A DNA stretch of 64,000 bases, from NCBI RefSeq assembly GCF_900166635.1, contig NZ_LT800497.1:329984-393983 (forward strand), given 5' to 3'. Numbering within the stretch: position 1 is the stretch's first letter; each line of letters starts with the position of its first letter. A program made the position numbers and the translations under genes. Shown here one piece after another: positions 25,619 through 34,020 of this stretch. The notes beneath the pieces are model-generated. The model saw only the letters and a program-made list of their open reading frames with translations, was not told the origin of the DNA and did no database searches. Source of the stretch: Oceanobacillus timonensis. GTDB taxonomy: Bacteria; Bacillota; Bacilli; Bacillales; Amphibacillaceae.

Positions 25619-25948
25619 ATGGGCTATGATTGTTTAATAGGAACATTAATAAAGTATGAGGAGAGTGGTATGATACTAGAATGGGAGAATGGGTTAAGAA
25701 TTATTGGTGAACTAGATACAGTTTTTGAAACAGATAATGAATTAGGTGAGGACGACAATAATTATATAGAATATGATGCAGCTGTGTTTCAAGTGAATCA
25801 CATTTTATCCCATCCTACTAATAATGAAAATAGTGTATATAATTGGTTGAAACAAAAAAACGGTTCGTTGATTGAAGTTTCATTGTATGATAATCCGCCA
25901 GGTGCAGTATTTTTACCCGATGGAAAAAGAGTGTGGAAAAGGGAATAA
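25619..25948 (+). CDS. Hypothetical acidic protein in an AT-rich patch
   Basis: This 109-residue soluble protein is acidic, with clusters such as [15 protein letters not shown] at 25607-25612 sets ATG 25619 as the start; ATG 25613 touches the site. No family is recognised. The small acidic beta-rich character resembles stand-alone immunity proteins of contact toxins, but no toxin gene is near, so that is only a guess. Together with the next gene it forms a stretch clearly richer in A and T than its surroundings, flanked by terminator and TetR/MFS genes, which suggests transfer. Confidence 0.55.
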   Translation: MGYDCLIGTLIKYEESGMILEWENGLRIIGELDTVFETDNELGEDDNNYIEYDAAVFQVNHILSHPTNNENSVYNWLKQKNGSLIEVSLYDNPPGAVFLPDGKRVWKRE

Positions 25949-26047
25949 CGGAAAACAAAGATGCGACTTTAAAAATATATCTTGATAAGCTAAATAGTTT
26001 TTCAAGGTTTTTAAACTTTAGATTATATGGTACAGGTGTGAGGAAAT

Positions 26048-26089
26048 ATGAAAATGAACTATGAAGAAATGGCTAATACTCTATCTTAA
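26048..26089 (+). other. 13-codon ORF with a good ribosome binding site
   Basis: ATG 26048 follows GTGAGGAAAT and encodes MKMNYEEMANTLS before TAA at 26087. It may be a leader peptide or the remnant of a disrupted gene. It overlaps the extended but unlikely N-terminus of the next ORF. Confidence 0.25.
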
Positions 26090-26117
26090 TTTCAAGTTAA
26101 ATCTAGGGGGATTTCAT

Positions 26118-26630
26118 GTGTTGAAAAAGATAGGAAATAAAAATACTGAAACAAGTAATGAAATAGCTATGGAAAAAGTTGTAGAAGATTTGTTAATGAT
26201 TTCAATCAAATTGGATAAACAAAATATGAAAGATTACTATGACTATTGGAGATTCATAAAAACAGGTAGAGTTCCACCACTAGAAATAGGGGTGGATAGC
26301 AGTGATGGCAGTATACAAACGATTGTATTTTATATTGATTCTGCTTTTTTTGTTAACATGCAGGAAGAGATAATGAATCAAGAAAAAAAGGGGCTCATAT
26401 TTACTGATACATCTATTTTCAAAAAACAGAATGATTATATTGATAATGATGAACAGTATTATCTGTTTTTTAAAGATAAGGACCTCATATGTAGTTTTAC
26501 AAAGGACTTTCAGCCTGAAGAATGCTATAAAAATGATCGAATAAAATTATATATAAACGATAATCAAATAATTGGATTTGCTATATCTGATTTAAGTGAT
26601 ACAGAGATTGAAACAATCAAATCAGTGTAA
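26118..26630 (+). CDS. Hypothetical protein in an AT-rich patch
   Basis: This 170-residue soluble protein starts at GTG 26118, which has AGGGGG 7 bases upstream; the longer ORF from ATG 26061 lacks a site. It has no membrane segment. An aromatic and charged middle (NMKDYYDYWRF) is followed by alternating hydrophobic strands. It is rich in Asn, Asp, Lys and Ile. No family is recognised. It follows the other AT-rich orphan gene and precedes the convergent TetR gene. Confidence 0.55.
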   Translation: MLKKIGNKNTETSNEIAMEKVVEDLLMISIKLDKQNMKDYYDYWRFIKTGRVPPLEIGVDSSDGSIQTIVFYIDSAFFVNMQEEIMNQEKKGLIFTDTSIFKKQNDYIDNDEQYYLFFKDKDLICSFTKDFQPEECYKNDRIKLYINDNQIIGFAISDLSDTEIETIKSV

Positions 26631-26680
26631 ATAATATTCTATTTTGAGCCTCTGATAAAATAAATGATGAACTTTTCAGT

Positions 26681-27262
26681 TCATGCCTTCACTCCCCGCC
26701 AAAACACCTTCCACATAGCCTCTCCATGGCTTTCAATCACATCCATATCATAATAGCTTGTTTCATAGGATAACCCGTCCAATAATCCATAAAAAGCACG
26801 TGCAGCTTCTTCCGGCGTAACCGCTTCAGAAACAGATCCGGCTTCCTGCGCTTTGATGATTTCCTCTTTGAATGCAGCCCGCGCTTGTTCCTCACTGTCA
26901 CGTAATAACGCCAAAATCCTGTCCTCAAATCCTTTGGGCGGATAGGAAGAGAAACGATTGTAAAATTCGATGCTGCTGTTGTGAATAGCCAAGTCCTTTA
27001 CATGTGCCTGGAATGAGAGGTGCAGCTTTTCCTTTATAGTCTGCCCTTCATTATCAAAAGTGGACTGTACAAATTGCACGTAATCAGCAGCGATTTTTGT
27101 GGTGACATCGAAAAACAATGCTTCTTTACTGCTGTAATGTGCGTAGAGGGAGGATTTTTGCAGGCCGACTTGATTGGCAATCTTGGTCATGGACGTTCCG
27201 TTATAGCCAAGTGCGGCAAAAAGCTCCAATCCTTCGAGTAATATTTTTTCTTTGGTATGCAT
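26681..27262 (-). CDS. TetR-family repressor of the adjacent MFS efflux gene
   Basis: This 193-residue regulator has a TetR helix-turn-helix at about residues 8-52 (LFAALGYNGTSMTKIANQVGLQKSSLYAHYSSKEALF). The helical ligand domain follows. I start at MHTKEK (27262) because GGAG lies 8 bases before that ATG, while it nearly touches the earlier ATG at 27268. The gene is divergent from an MFS exporter with a 171-base intergenic region holding a likely operator, the classic layout of a drug-inducible efflux pair. Confidence 0.85.
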   Translation of the reverse strand: MHTKEKILLEGLELFAALGYNGTSMTKIANQVGLQKSSLYAHYSSKEALFFDVTTKIAADYVQFVQSTFDNEGQTIKEKLHLSFQAHVKDLAIHNSSIEFYNRFSSYPPKGFEDRILALLRDSEEQARAAFKEEIIKAQEAGSVSEAVTPEEAARAFYGLLDGLSYETSYYDMDVIESHGEAMWKVFWRGVKA

Positions 27263-27312
27263 GATCATTCTCCTTTGACAAAGCCGTTGTTGTCGGGTAA
27301 AATTTCTTTGGA

Positions 27313-27328
27313 AACGAACGGTCGGTAG
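27313..27328. promoter_or_regulatory. Candidate TetR operator
   Basis: AACGAACGGTCGGTAG is an imperfect palindrome around CGAACGGTCGGT, similar to the ACCGACCGTTCGGT-type sites of TetR/QacR-like repressors. It sits between the divergent regulator and efflux gene. Confidence 0.5.
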
Positions 27329-27433
27329 GTGCTGTTGTTTTCATTATAAAACATGTTTTGTGAAAAATAAATACAAAGCTTTTACATTTTACATGGCTTT
27401 GTTTCATTCTATAGAAGACAGGAGGAGAATGGT

Positions 27434-28639
27434 ATGGAATCTCAGCCGTTATCAAAAAATCGTACGTTTGTGCTGTTGTTTATTGCTGGTATTTTTGGCG
27501 TTGTCAGTTTCAGTATGTTTTTAACGACAACGACCTGGTTTGTGATCAGTGACAATGGATCGGCGAGTGCGTTAGGGCTTGTGTTAATTGCTGCGACGGT
27601 TCCGCGGATTGCGATGATGATTTTCGGAGGCGTGGTAGCGGATCGTTATAAAAAGACTTCGATTATGTTTATAACTAATTTTGTGCAGGCTATTCTCCTG
27701 CTTCTGTTATTCATATTGGTTCAAAACGATGGACTATCAACTGTGCTGCTTTTAGTCATTGCTGCCGGGTTTGGCATGCTGGATGCTTTCTTTGGGCCGG
27801 CAAGTACGTCGATGATTCCTAAAATCGTGGCGAAAAGCCAGCTGCAGCGTGCCAATGCCTTATTTCAAGGAGTGGATCAAGTTTCCTTCGTAGCAGGCCC
27901 GATTGTTGCTGGCGTGCTGATGGAGTCGATTGGTGTCAGCGGAAGTTATTTTATAGCGATGGTTTTAGCGCTTCTCTCAGCGGTAATTATTTATCCGCGT
28001 TTTATCCGTGAGGGGCCAGTTGCATTGCAGGAGAAACAAAAACCCGTACAGGAAATCAAGCAGGGCCTTGCGTATATTCGCAGTTCCCGTTTTCTGATGA
28101 CTGGGTTAGTGGTGTTAATTACACTGAACTTTTTTGTGTTTGGAACGTTGCATATTGCGATTCCATTTCTGGTGGAAAGTTACGGAGGGTCGCCGCTTAA
28201 TCTGAGTTATATGGAGGCCAGCCTCGGTCTTGGTCTAGTAGCCGGTACAGGTGTGCTGAGTACCGTGTTAATCAACAAGAAGGGGAGAACTTCTTTATTT
28301 GGATTATCCGGAGCACTAATCGCTTACGTTGTTTTTGCGCTGGTGCCTCATTTAACGATGTTGACCATCGTTGTCTTCTTTATCGGGTTCTCTATGTCAT
28401 TTGTATTTATCCCGTTCTTCACGGCTGCGCAAGAACAGGCAGCGGATTTTATGATGGGAAGGGTGATGAGCATCATCTTTCTGGCGATGAATGGATTCGA
28501 TCCTATTTCCTATGCACTTGTTTCCGGATTATCCGCTGCAAACATCCCGATTCAAACTATTTTGTTAAGCTTTGCAGCAATTGGTTTGATTATTACAGCA
28601 GTCTTGTTCAGGAAAGCCAAAACGTATCAAAGTATGTAG
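27434..28639 (+). CDS. MFS multidrug/macrolide-type efflux transporter (DHA3 family)
   Basis: This 401-residue protein has twelve membrane segments and the MFS motif GGVVADRYKKT (about residues 61-71) after segment 2. The second half shows FDPISYALVSGL near the end, typical of the DHA3 drug-efflux group (MefA-like). GGAGGAG lies before ATG 27434. It is presumably repressed by the divergent TetR protein and induced by a toxic compound, whose identity is not visible. A bidirectional terminator follows. Confidence 0.82.
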   Translation: MESQPLSKNRTFVLLFIAGIFGVVSFSMFLTTTTWFVISDNGSASALGLVLIAATVPRIAMMIFGGVVADRYKKTSIMFITNFVQAILLLLLFILVQNDGLSTVLLLVIAAGFGMLDAFFGPASTSMIPKIVAKSQLQRANALFQGVDQVSFVAGPIVAGVLMESIGVSGSYFIAMVLALLSAVIIYPRFIREGPVALQEKQKPVQEIKQGLAYIRSSRFLMTGLVVLITLNFFVFGTLHIAIPFLVESYGGSPLNLSYMEASLGLGLVAGTGVLSTVLINKKGRTSLFGLSGALIAYVVFALVPHLTMLTIVVFFIGFSMSFVFIPFFTAAQEQAADFMMGRVMSIIFLAMNGFDPISYALVSGLSAANIPIQTILLSFAAIGLIITAVLFRKAKTYQSM

Positions 28640-28644
28640 ACCAC

Positions 28645-28688
28645 AAAACCTCTTATGCGGCATTAAACGTCACATAAGAGGTTTTTTT
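28645..28688. terminator. Bidirectional intrinsic terminator
   Basis: AAAACCTCTTATG (28645-28657) pairs with CATAAGAGGTTTT (28673-28685), then Ts. It serves the MFS gene and the convergent TerC gene. Confidence 0.9.
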
Positions 28689-29346
28689 ATACGGTCATTT
28701 CTGATTGGTGCCTGCGCCATTTCCCAATAAAAAGAATCGCAAGGGTAAGGATATTAAGAAAAATCAGCTGCCCATATTTCAGTGAAGCAATCAGTTGTTG
28801 AATAAATGCTTCTTCTAACAGCATTTTCCCGGCTGTCCAGGCAAGCAACCCTGCCCCGATATAAATAATAATGGGAAACCGTTCGATCAATTTTAGAATT
28901 AATTCGCTGGCGGTTAAGATAATCGGGATGCTTAAAATAATCCCGGCGATGATTAATAATAAGTCACTATCAGCGATGGCAGCGATAGCCAGCACATTGT
29001 CCAGACTCATAATGACATCTGCAAAAATAATAATCGTAATTGCTTCCCGTAAAGAATTGCCGCTTTTCATCTGGCTGTGGTCTTGCTTGTCTACTAATAA
29101 TTTATAAGCTACATATAACAGAAGACATCCGCCGATAAACTGAATAAAGGGCAATTGCAGTAAATAAATCATAATAAACACAAAGAGAATCCGAAGCCCA
29201 ATGGCGCCAAATGTTCCCCAGCGAATAGCTCGTCCCTGAAGATGATCTGGAAGATTTCGGCTTGCCATCGCAATCACAATGGCGTTATCTCCACTTAATA
29301 AAATATTGATAAGGAGAATCTGTCCGACTGTTTGTATAAGCTCCAA
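28687..29346 (-). CDS. TerC-family membrane protein (YjbE-like)
   Basis: This 219-residue integral membrane protein has about seven hydrophobic segments. The two acidic family motifs are NILLSGDNAIVIAMA (about residues 14-28) and FADVIMSLDNVLAIAA (about 108-123); the Asp residues probably bind metal. TerC proteins are linked to Mn2+ export, metalation of exoenzymes and tellurite resistance. The length matches YjbE rather than the longer YkoY. I see no yybP-ykoY manganese riboswitch in front of it. RBS GGAGAG precedes ATG 29346. Confidence 0.83.
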   Translation of the reverse strand: MELIQTVGQILLINILLSGDNAIVIAMASRNLPDHLQGRAIRWGTFGAIGLRILFVFIMIYLLQLPFIQFIGGCLLLYVAYKLLVDKQDHSQMKSGNSLREAITIIIFADVIMSLDNVLAIAAIADSDLLLIIAGIILSIPIILTASELILKLIERFPIIIYIGAGLLAWTAGKMLLEEAFIQQLIASLKYGQLIFLNILTLAILFIGKWRRHQSEMTV

Positions 29347-29462
29347 GCTATCTCTCCTTTCTCCATCAAGTCATTGGTTCAGTATATGAGCTTGTACTGG
29401 AAATCAGAACAGGAGAGAAGAAATAATGGGGAGCAGACAGAAAGGAGTCATTTATCTATTAA

Positions 29463-29504
29463 AAAATCCCTTGTATCTGTTTGAATAAGAAACAAGGGAT
29501 TTTA
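29463..29504. terminator. Hairpin terminator in the TerC-ISL3 intergenic region
   Basis: AAAATCCCTTGT (29463-29474) and ACAAGGGATTTT (29492-29503) form a 12-bp stem. It has Ts on the minus side and short Ts on the plus side. Apart from this, 29347-29633 shows no gene. Confidence 0.55.
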
Positions 29505-29633
29505 CTATATGTATATACACTTGGAAGTCTGTCTCACGGAAACTTAGAAGTAGAGCGAATCAATACGAAAAAATAAAAATAAGTACATGATGAAATGAGA
29601 ACTTATCCTATTCGATTTTAAACTTTTCCATCA

Positions 29634-29641
29634 TTTAAAAA
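29634..29641. repeat. Left copy of the 8-bp target duplication of the ISL3 element
   Basis: TTTAAAAA directly abuts the left inverted repeat and is repeated exactly at 31046-31053. Confidence 0.9.
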
Positions 29642-31045
29642 GGTTCTACACCAAAATCTATGGGTGACACATCAGGTTAAATGTGGTAATAGTTCCAAAT
29701 ACATGAAAAAACACCCGTAACCCTGCTATAGTGAAAGTACCAACAACCAAAATAGCGAGGTGTTACCGGTGCAATTTCACTATATCAATAAATTGATTCA
29801 ACTTCCAGAAATAAACGTGAAAAATATATTATTTGATGACAAAACAGGTATGGTTTACCTGTCTGTTGAGCCGATACAGCACGTCCAACCGTGTCCTTAT
29901 TGCGGCAGTCATGATGTTCATCGGGATGGGGTATTATATCACCGTCATGTCCGCCACTTACCATTGGCAGAATGGCAGACCATCCTTTGGGTTCCAGCAG
30001 TGAATATGGAATGCCAGCAATGCAGCGCGCATTTCGTTTGGCAATATGATTTTGTTCCGCCGAAAAAACGGTATACAAGAGCCTTTCAACATCAGTTGAT
30101 GAAACAAGGACAGGGTGTAACGGTACAATCCATGTCTACTTCTCAATGCGTTCCCTATTCCACAGCAGAAAGATATTTTAAAAAAGGACTTCAAGCAGAA
30201 CGGATGTATACCCAAGCGACCTGCATTCAAGATGCGATCCAGCGTGGACAGTTGGTGCTTGGCATCGATGATTTTGCCGTCCGAAAAGGACATACCTATA
30301 ATACAGGCATGCATGATTTAAAAGGCGGCAACATGCTGGATATCATTTCCGGGCGGAAACAGGAAGACTTACAAACGTTTCGAAAAACATCTTCCTATAT
30401 ACATTTATTAAATCCTATCGCTGTGGTGATGGATTTAAGTTACACCTATCACAAGTTTGTCAAAGAAACCTTCCCGCAAGCGATTCGAATTGCCGATCGA
30501 TTTCATGTTAATCGCTATGTGACCGATGCAATGCATGCCGTGCGAAAAGAGGTACAAAGAAAACTTTCTACGCAAGCAAGAAAACAGTTGAAGCGCCATC
30601 ACCAGCTGCTGGAAACACGTTATGATACGTTGTCCAAAAAAAATCAGACGACGGTTCGGACCCTTTTAAACTATGATAGCCAATTAAAAGCCGTCTATAA
30701 ATGGAAAGAAGCTTTTATTGACTGGTATGATTTGAGTTTAAATGCAGAGCAGGCCAAACAAATGCTGGAACAGTGGTATCGACAAGGTCATCATATCAAG
30801 CATAAAGCAGTTGAATCCTGTCTCCGAACGATTAAAAACTGGGAAACAGAAGTGATTAACTATCACCGGATGCGCTTTACAAACGCTGTTGTAGAAGGAC
30901 GTCATAATAAGATAAAAGCGATACAGCGCCGGCATTTTTTCACACGTAATCGGGATGTATACGAGAACCGTATTTTAGTTGAATGTAATTGGGCTTACAT
31001 GCAAGATGCTATTTAATCGTCAACCATAGATTTTGGTGATGAGCC
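29642..31045 (+). mobile_element. Intact ISL3-family insertion sequence, 1404 bp
   Basis: Imperfect 27-bp terminal repeats lie at 29642-29668 and 31019-31045, with 23 of 27 positions matching around a shared CACCAAAATCTATGG core; they begin GGTTCT and GGCTCA. One full-length transposase gene fills the element. Identical 8-bp sequences flank it, the duplication length of the ISL3 family. The intact ends and duplication suggest recent insertion. Confidence 0.93.
29769..31016 (+). CDS. ISL3-family transposase
   Basis: This 415-residue DDE transposase has an N-terminal zinc finger (CPYCGSHDVH, then MECQQCSAHF) and a helix-turn-helix region (residues about 95-145). The catalytic domain contains first Asp in LGIDDFAVRKG, second Asp in IADRFHVNRYV and Glu in VVEGRHNKIKAIQRR. 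GTG 29769 is preferred because GAGGTG lies 6 bases before it; the in-frame GTG 29760 overlaps that site. No stop or frameshift breaks the gene, so the element may be active. Confidence 0.92.
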   Translation: MQFHYINKLIQLPEINVKNILFDDKTGMVYLSVEPIQHVQPCPYCGSHDVHRDGVLYHRHVRHLPLAEWQTILWVPAVNMECQQCSAHFVWQYDFVPPKKRYTRAFQHQLMKQGQGVTVQSMSTSQCVPYSTAERYFKKGLQAERMYTQATCIQDAIQRGQLVLGIDDFAVRKGHTYNTGMHDLKGGNMLDIISGRKQEDLQTFRKTSSYIHLLNPIAVVMDLSYTYHKFVKETFPQAIRIADRFHVNRYVTDAMHAVRKEVQRKLSTQARKQLKRHHQLLETRYDTLSKKNQTTVRTLLNYDSQLKAVYKWKEAFIDWYDLSLNAEQAKQMLEQWYRQGHHIKHKAVESCLRTIKNWETEVINYHRMRFTNAVVEGRHNKIKAIQRRHFFTRNRDVYENRILVECNWAYMQDAI

Positions 31046-31053
31046 TTTAAAAA
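31046..31053. repeat. Right copy of the 8-bp target duplication of the ISL3 element
   Basis: TTTAAAAA follows the right inverted repeat and equals 29634-29641. Confidence 0.9.
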
Positions 31054-31102
31054 TTATGTAAATAAATCGAAATGAAAAATAAGAACAAAATGTTGTGAGA
31101 AA

Positions 31103-31399
31103 CTAACTTTCATAACGAAGGCGTGCATAAATACCGTTTCGCCTATCTAAATCCAGTTTTAAACCTGCATAAGGATCAGCATGGAGATTGTTTTTAATCC
31201 ATTCTCTTAATGCAGTAATAATGTGCTTGGTAATCAATTCCTGTTTTCCGGATGGCGTTATGATTTCTGCTGAAACGCCGGAATAATCGTCATAAAATAA
31301 TTCTACTTGAACATTATCCGGGTCTATATTTTGTTTTTCAGCAATGTATATACATATAGCAAGCACAATATCCTCTTCAGGAATAATAAGTTTTTGCAT
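31103..31399 (-). CDS. DUF2653 family protein (YxcD-like)
   Basis: This 98-residue soluble protein shows the YxcD pattern: IPEEDIVLAICIYIAEKQNI at the start, VELFYDDYSGVSAEI in the middle and an AL-x-x-WI helix followed by DPYAG. AGGAGGAAT precedes ATG 31399 on the minus strand. The function of the family is unknown. The gene is alone between the ISL3 element and an LD-carboxypeptidase gene. Confidence 0.65.
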   Translation of the reverse strand: MQKLIIPEEDIVLAICIYIAEKQNIDPDNVQVELFYDDYSGVSAEIITPSGKQELITKHIITALREWIKNNLHADPYAGLKLDLDRRNGIYARLRYES

Positions 31400-31611
31400 G
31401 CCCCAAATTCCTCCTGCATATAGTTGAAAGGCTTATTTTTTCAGCCTCTAGTAATGATGCCGATTCCATTCTATTTTACTATAAACTCCCTATAAGTATG
31501 AAGTAAGAAGTGCTTATTTAGGATGTTTCGCATACATATTATATCACTGTCTGTACTTAATGCACGAATGAGAGGTATTTAAATATTTATATCAAGTAAA
31601 AACAGCTGTAC

Positions 31612-32646
31612 TTAGTCCGTAACAGCTGCTTCTATAATGGAAAAGGATGCGTGATGACAATTGACTTGAGCCAGCCTGCCATAAGGAATAGGTGTTTTGG
31701 GTTCCGTATGTCCAAAAGAAACACCATATAGTACAGGAAGATTTGTCAGCCCGTTTTCTGCTAAAACGGATAATATCACTTCTTTATACGCTTCATCATG
31801 CACCTCTCCATAAGGCTTGGCAAAAATCATTCCATTTGCTTGCTGGAGTATCCCTTGGGCTGCATAATTTCTGAGCCATCTGTTTATTAATTCAGGGTCT
31901 GACTTTTCTTCCGATGTTTCCAAAAAGAGAATGCTGTTCTCCCATGCTTCCGGCTGCGGCCAGATGATGGTTCCTTTCGCAAACTCAAGCACTTCGATAC
32001 AGCCGCCAATAAGGCGTCCTTTTGCGATGCCGTTTCCTTGCAGGAGCTCATAGCCTTTGTTAGGAAGCATTTTCCTGGTAATGTTTTGATTAGAAATGTC
32101 CCATTCGAGAAATTCACTTGTCCATTTTTCCGGTGCGGAAATGTCACCGACTGCCTCCGCTTCAAAAAGCATATTGTGAATGGCTTTCACTGTATAATCA
32201 TCCATCGCCACATTTTCTGCAAAATCGGTCATGATTGCCGGTCCGTAAAAGGAGGATAGGCCTGCATGCAGGCAGAATAAATGAGCAATCGTCGTATCAG
32301 AAAATCCCATAAAAATCTTTGGGTTTTGTTGGATAATCTCAAAATCGATATAAGGAAGCAGACGAATACTGTCATCACCGCCAATATTAGAGATAATTGC
32401 TTTGATTTCAGGGTCTCTGAATGCAGCCATTAAATCTTCTGCTCGTGCCTCGGGATGTTCATCTATATAAGTTTGTCCTTTTAAGCTGTTGGGCATTGGA
32501 ACAACTTCCAGCCCGAAGACGGTTTTTAAGCGTTCCGCACCTTGCTGGTAACGCCACTGTAAGGAAGGTTCACCTGCTCCGCCCCAGGAGAGGCTGACAG
32601 TTGCTACTTTATCACCTGGGGACAACTTCGATGGCTTTATAAGCAT
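31612..32646 (-). CDS. LD-carboxypeptidase / MccF-like serine peptidase (family S66)
   Basis: This 344-residue cytoplasmic peptidase is of the S66 family. The nucleophile is S116 in FMGFSDTT, preceded by the NIGGDDSIRLLPYID region. The C-terminal domain has the catalytic Glu in GCIEVL and His in SFGHTEPK (about residue 317). S66 enzymes trim the terminal D-Ala from murein tetrapeptides or, in the MccF branch, cleave and inactivate microcin C-type aminoacyl nucleotides. The long N-terminal stretch with WGGAGEPSLQWRYQQG is typical of the MccF branch, so a detoxifying role is possible. Confidence 0.82.
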   Translation of the reverse strand: MLIKPSKLSPGDKVATVSLSWGGAGEPSLQWRYQQGAERLKTVFGLEVVPMPNSLKGQTYIDEHPEARAEDLMAAFRDPEIKAIISNIGGDDSIRLLPYIDFEIIQQNPKIFMGFSDTTIAHLFCLHAGLSSFYGPAIMTDFAENVAMDDYTVKAIHNMLFEAEAVGDISAPEKWTSEFLEWDISNQNITRKMLPNKGYELLQGNGIAKGRLIGGCIEVLEFAKGTIIWPQPEAWENSILFLETSEEKSDPELINRWLRNYAAQGILQQANGMIFAKPYGEVHDEAYKEVILSVLAENGLTNLPVLYGVSFGHTEPKTPIPYGRLAQVNCHHASFSIIEAAVTD

Positions 32647-32688
32647 AGGGAATACTCCTCTCTGTAAATGGTATATCTTATGTATTCG

Positions 32689-33624
32689 CTATTTATTGGA
32701 GAAATCCTTTTTCTTATAAAAAGAGCCTGTTTTCTTCTTTCTTCGCATTAAAAAAGCAGCATAAATTAAAAAAACTGTAATGATGAGGGTGCAGCTGTAA
32801 ATAATAAAGCTGGATCCGATAAAATCCCCGAATTTCGTCCCTGCTATGTGCGCTTTATAAGGTTGTCCCTCAGGATAACGGACAGGAATGGAAAAGTGAT
32901 TTTGAGAATATATACGAGAAGAGACTTCTTTAGAAATAAAAATTTCTTCATCCCCATCTTCTGTATAAAAAGATAAATGTAAATAATACGAATCTCGACT
33001 AAAGCGTCCGGTATTACGTTCGTGTGCTGTGTCGGAAATAAAGGCTTCCACTTCGATTTGGTCCCCACTATAGGATTGAACCACACTAATGATAGACTTT
33101 CCCATAAATACATATGTCATTATAAACACCAGGCATAAGATTCCTGACACAATAAATATAAAAAATGTAGCACCCTTTTCTCTCCATTTTTTAAAGAAAG
33201 GGATATGACTAATATTATAAACAAGAAAACCTGAAGGATAGATACTAAAGACGATGATAACAATAAGATGCTCTGTTATTTGTGATTTCTGATCCTCGTC
33301 TGTTATACCAGAATCATTCTTCGTGATCGTTTCTCCGGCATCCAACTGTTCAAATTCCTGTTTAGTTAATAAAGAAATTTCTTGATCAGATGAATGACGA
33401 GTGAGCTGAAGGAGTGCGTCGTCTTCTAAAACAGCATAATATTTCAAGCTGCCAAATAAATCACTGGATACGGTTTTACCGACAGTGGTCACTTCTTTTT
33501 CTTCCCCGTTTTTCCCCTGTAATAAAGGATATAGAAGCTTTGATTCATCTGCTATCACCGTGATACAGATGATTAAAATAAAAATCCCAATTGCATAAGC
33601 ACCTAATTTTTTAAATCGTTCCAT
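32689..33624 (-). CDS. Hypothetical membrane protein with four membrane segments
   Basis: This 311-residue protein has hydrophobic segments at about 10-27, 118-138, 153-175 and 268-290. Two hydrophilic domains lie outside or inside: residues 35-115 and 180-262. The second contains an RxTGRFSRDSYYLHLSF pattern that looks like a small beta-domain, somewhat like DUF3592 proteins. No catalytic motif is visible. It ends 42 bases upstream of the LD-carboxypeptidase start and may be cotranscribed with it. I do not assign a function. Confidence 0.6.
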   Translation of the reverse strand: MERFKKLGAYAIGIFILIICITVIADESKLLYPLLQGKNGEEKEVTTVGKTVSSDLFGSLKYYAVLEDDALLQLTRHSSDQEISLLTKQEFEQLDAGETITKNDSGITDEDQKSQITEHLIVIIVFSIYPSGFLVYNISHIPFFKKWREKGATFFIFIVSGILCLVFIMTYVFMGKSIISVVQSYSGDQIEVEAFISDTAHERNTGRFSRDSYYLHLSFYTEDGDEEIFISKEVSSRIYSQNHFSIPVRYPEGQPYKAHIAGTKFGDFIGSSFIIYSCTLIITVFLIYAAFLMRRKKKTGSFYKKKDFSNK

Positions 33625-33837
33625 GGCTCACTTCCTTATCTGCAACTATTTCAAAATTTATTATAACATTTTTAGGGAGTTAAACTGCTGGAAAACATGT
33701 GATATAGGCATACTTTCCCTGTAGATAGATTGAAATTCTTGCAATAATTAGGATGATTCCAATAATATAATTTAAACTATGCTTTACGCTTACAAATCCG
33801 TATGGTAATCTAAAATGGATAAATACATACGCAATGG

Positions 33838-33989
33838 ATCCACTAGGGGTGCTTACTAAGCTGAGAGAGGCATATTGTCTTGACCCTTACCAACCTGATC
33901 TAGTTCGTACTAGCGGAGGGAAGTGGGCGGAATATGCCTATAGGCAAATGAATCAAACTTTTCTGCCGCTTTCTATATCAGGAGGCGGT
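33838..33989 (+). promoter_or_regulatory. TPP riboswitch (THI element) with transcription terminator
   Basis: The aptamer spans about 33838-33927: ACTAGGGGTGC at the P1/P2 5' side, CTGAGAG in the pyrimidine-sensing loop, GACCCTT, AACCTGATCTAGTT and a closing TAGCGGAGGGAAGTGG. A terminator follows: CCGC (33965) with GCGG and seven Ts (to 33989). Bound thiamine pyrophosphate would favour termination and switch off the ylmB-tenA operon. The remaining part of 33625-33837 shows no gene. Confidence 0.93.
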
Positions 33990-34020
33990 TTTTTTGCGTG
34001 CTGAAAAGGAGGTTTTTTGA

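Noticed and set aside
28687..29460. Manganese (yybP-ykoY) riboswitch sought upstream of the TerC gene
   Set aside because: None of the conserved motifs is visible between 29347 and 29460; only a simple hairpin lies further out.
29785..30314. Minus-strand open frames inside the ISL3 transposase gene
   Set aside because: Shadows of the transposase reading frame; no start signals and no family features.
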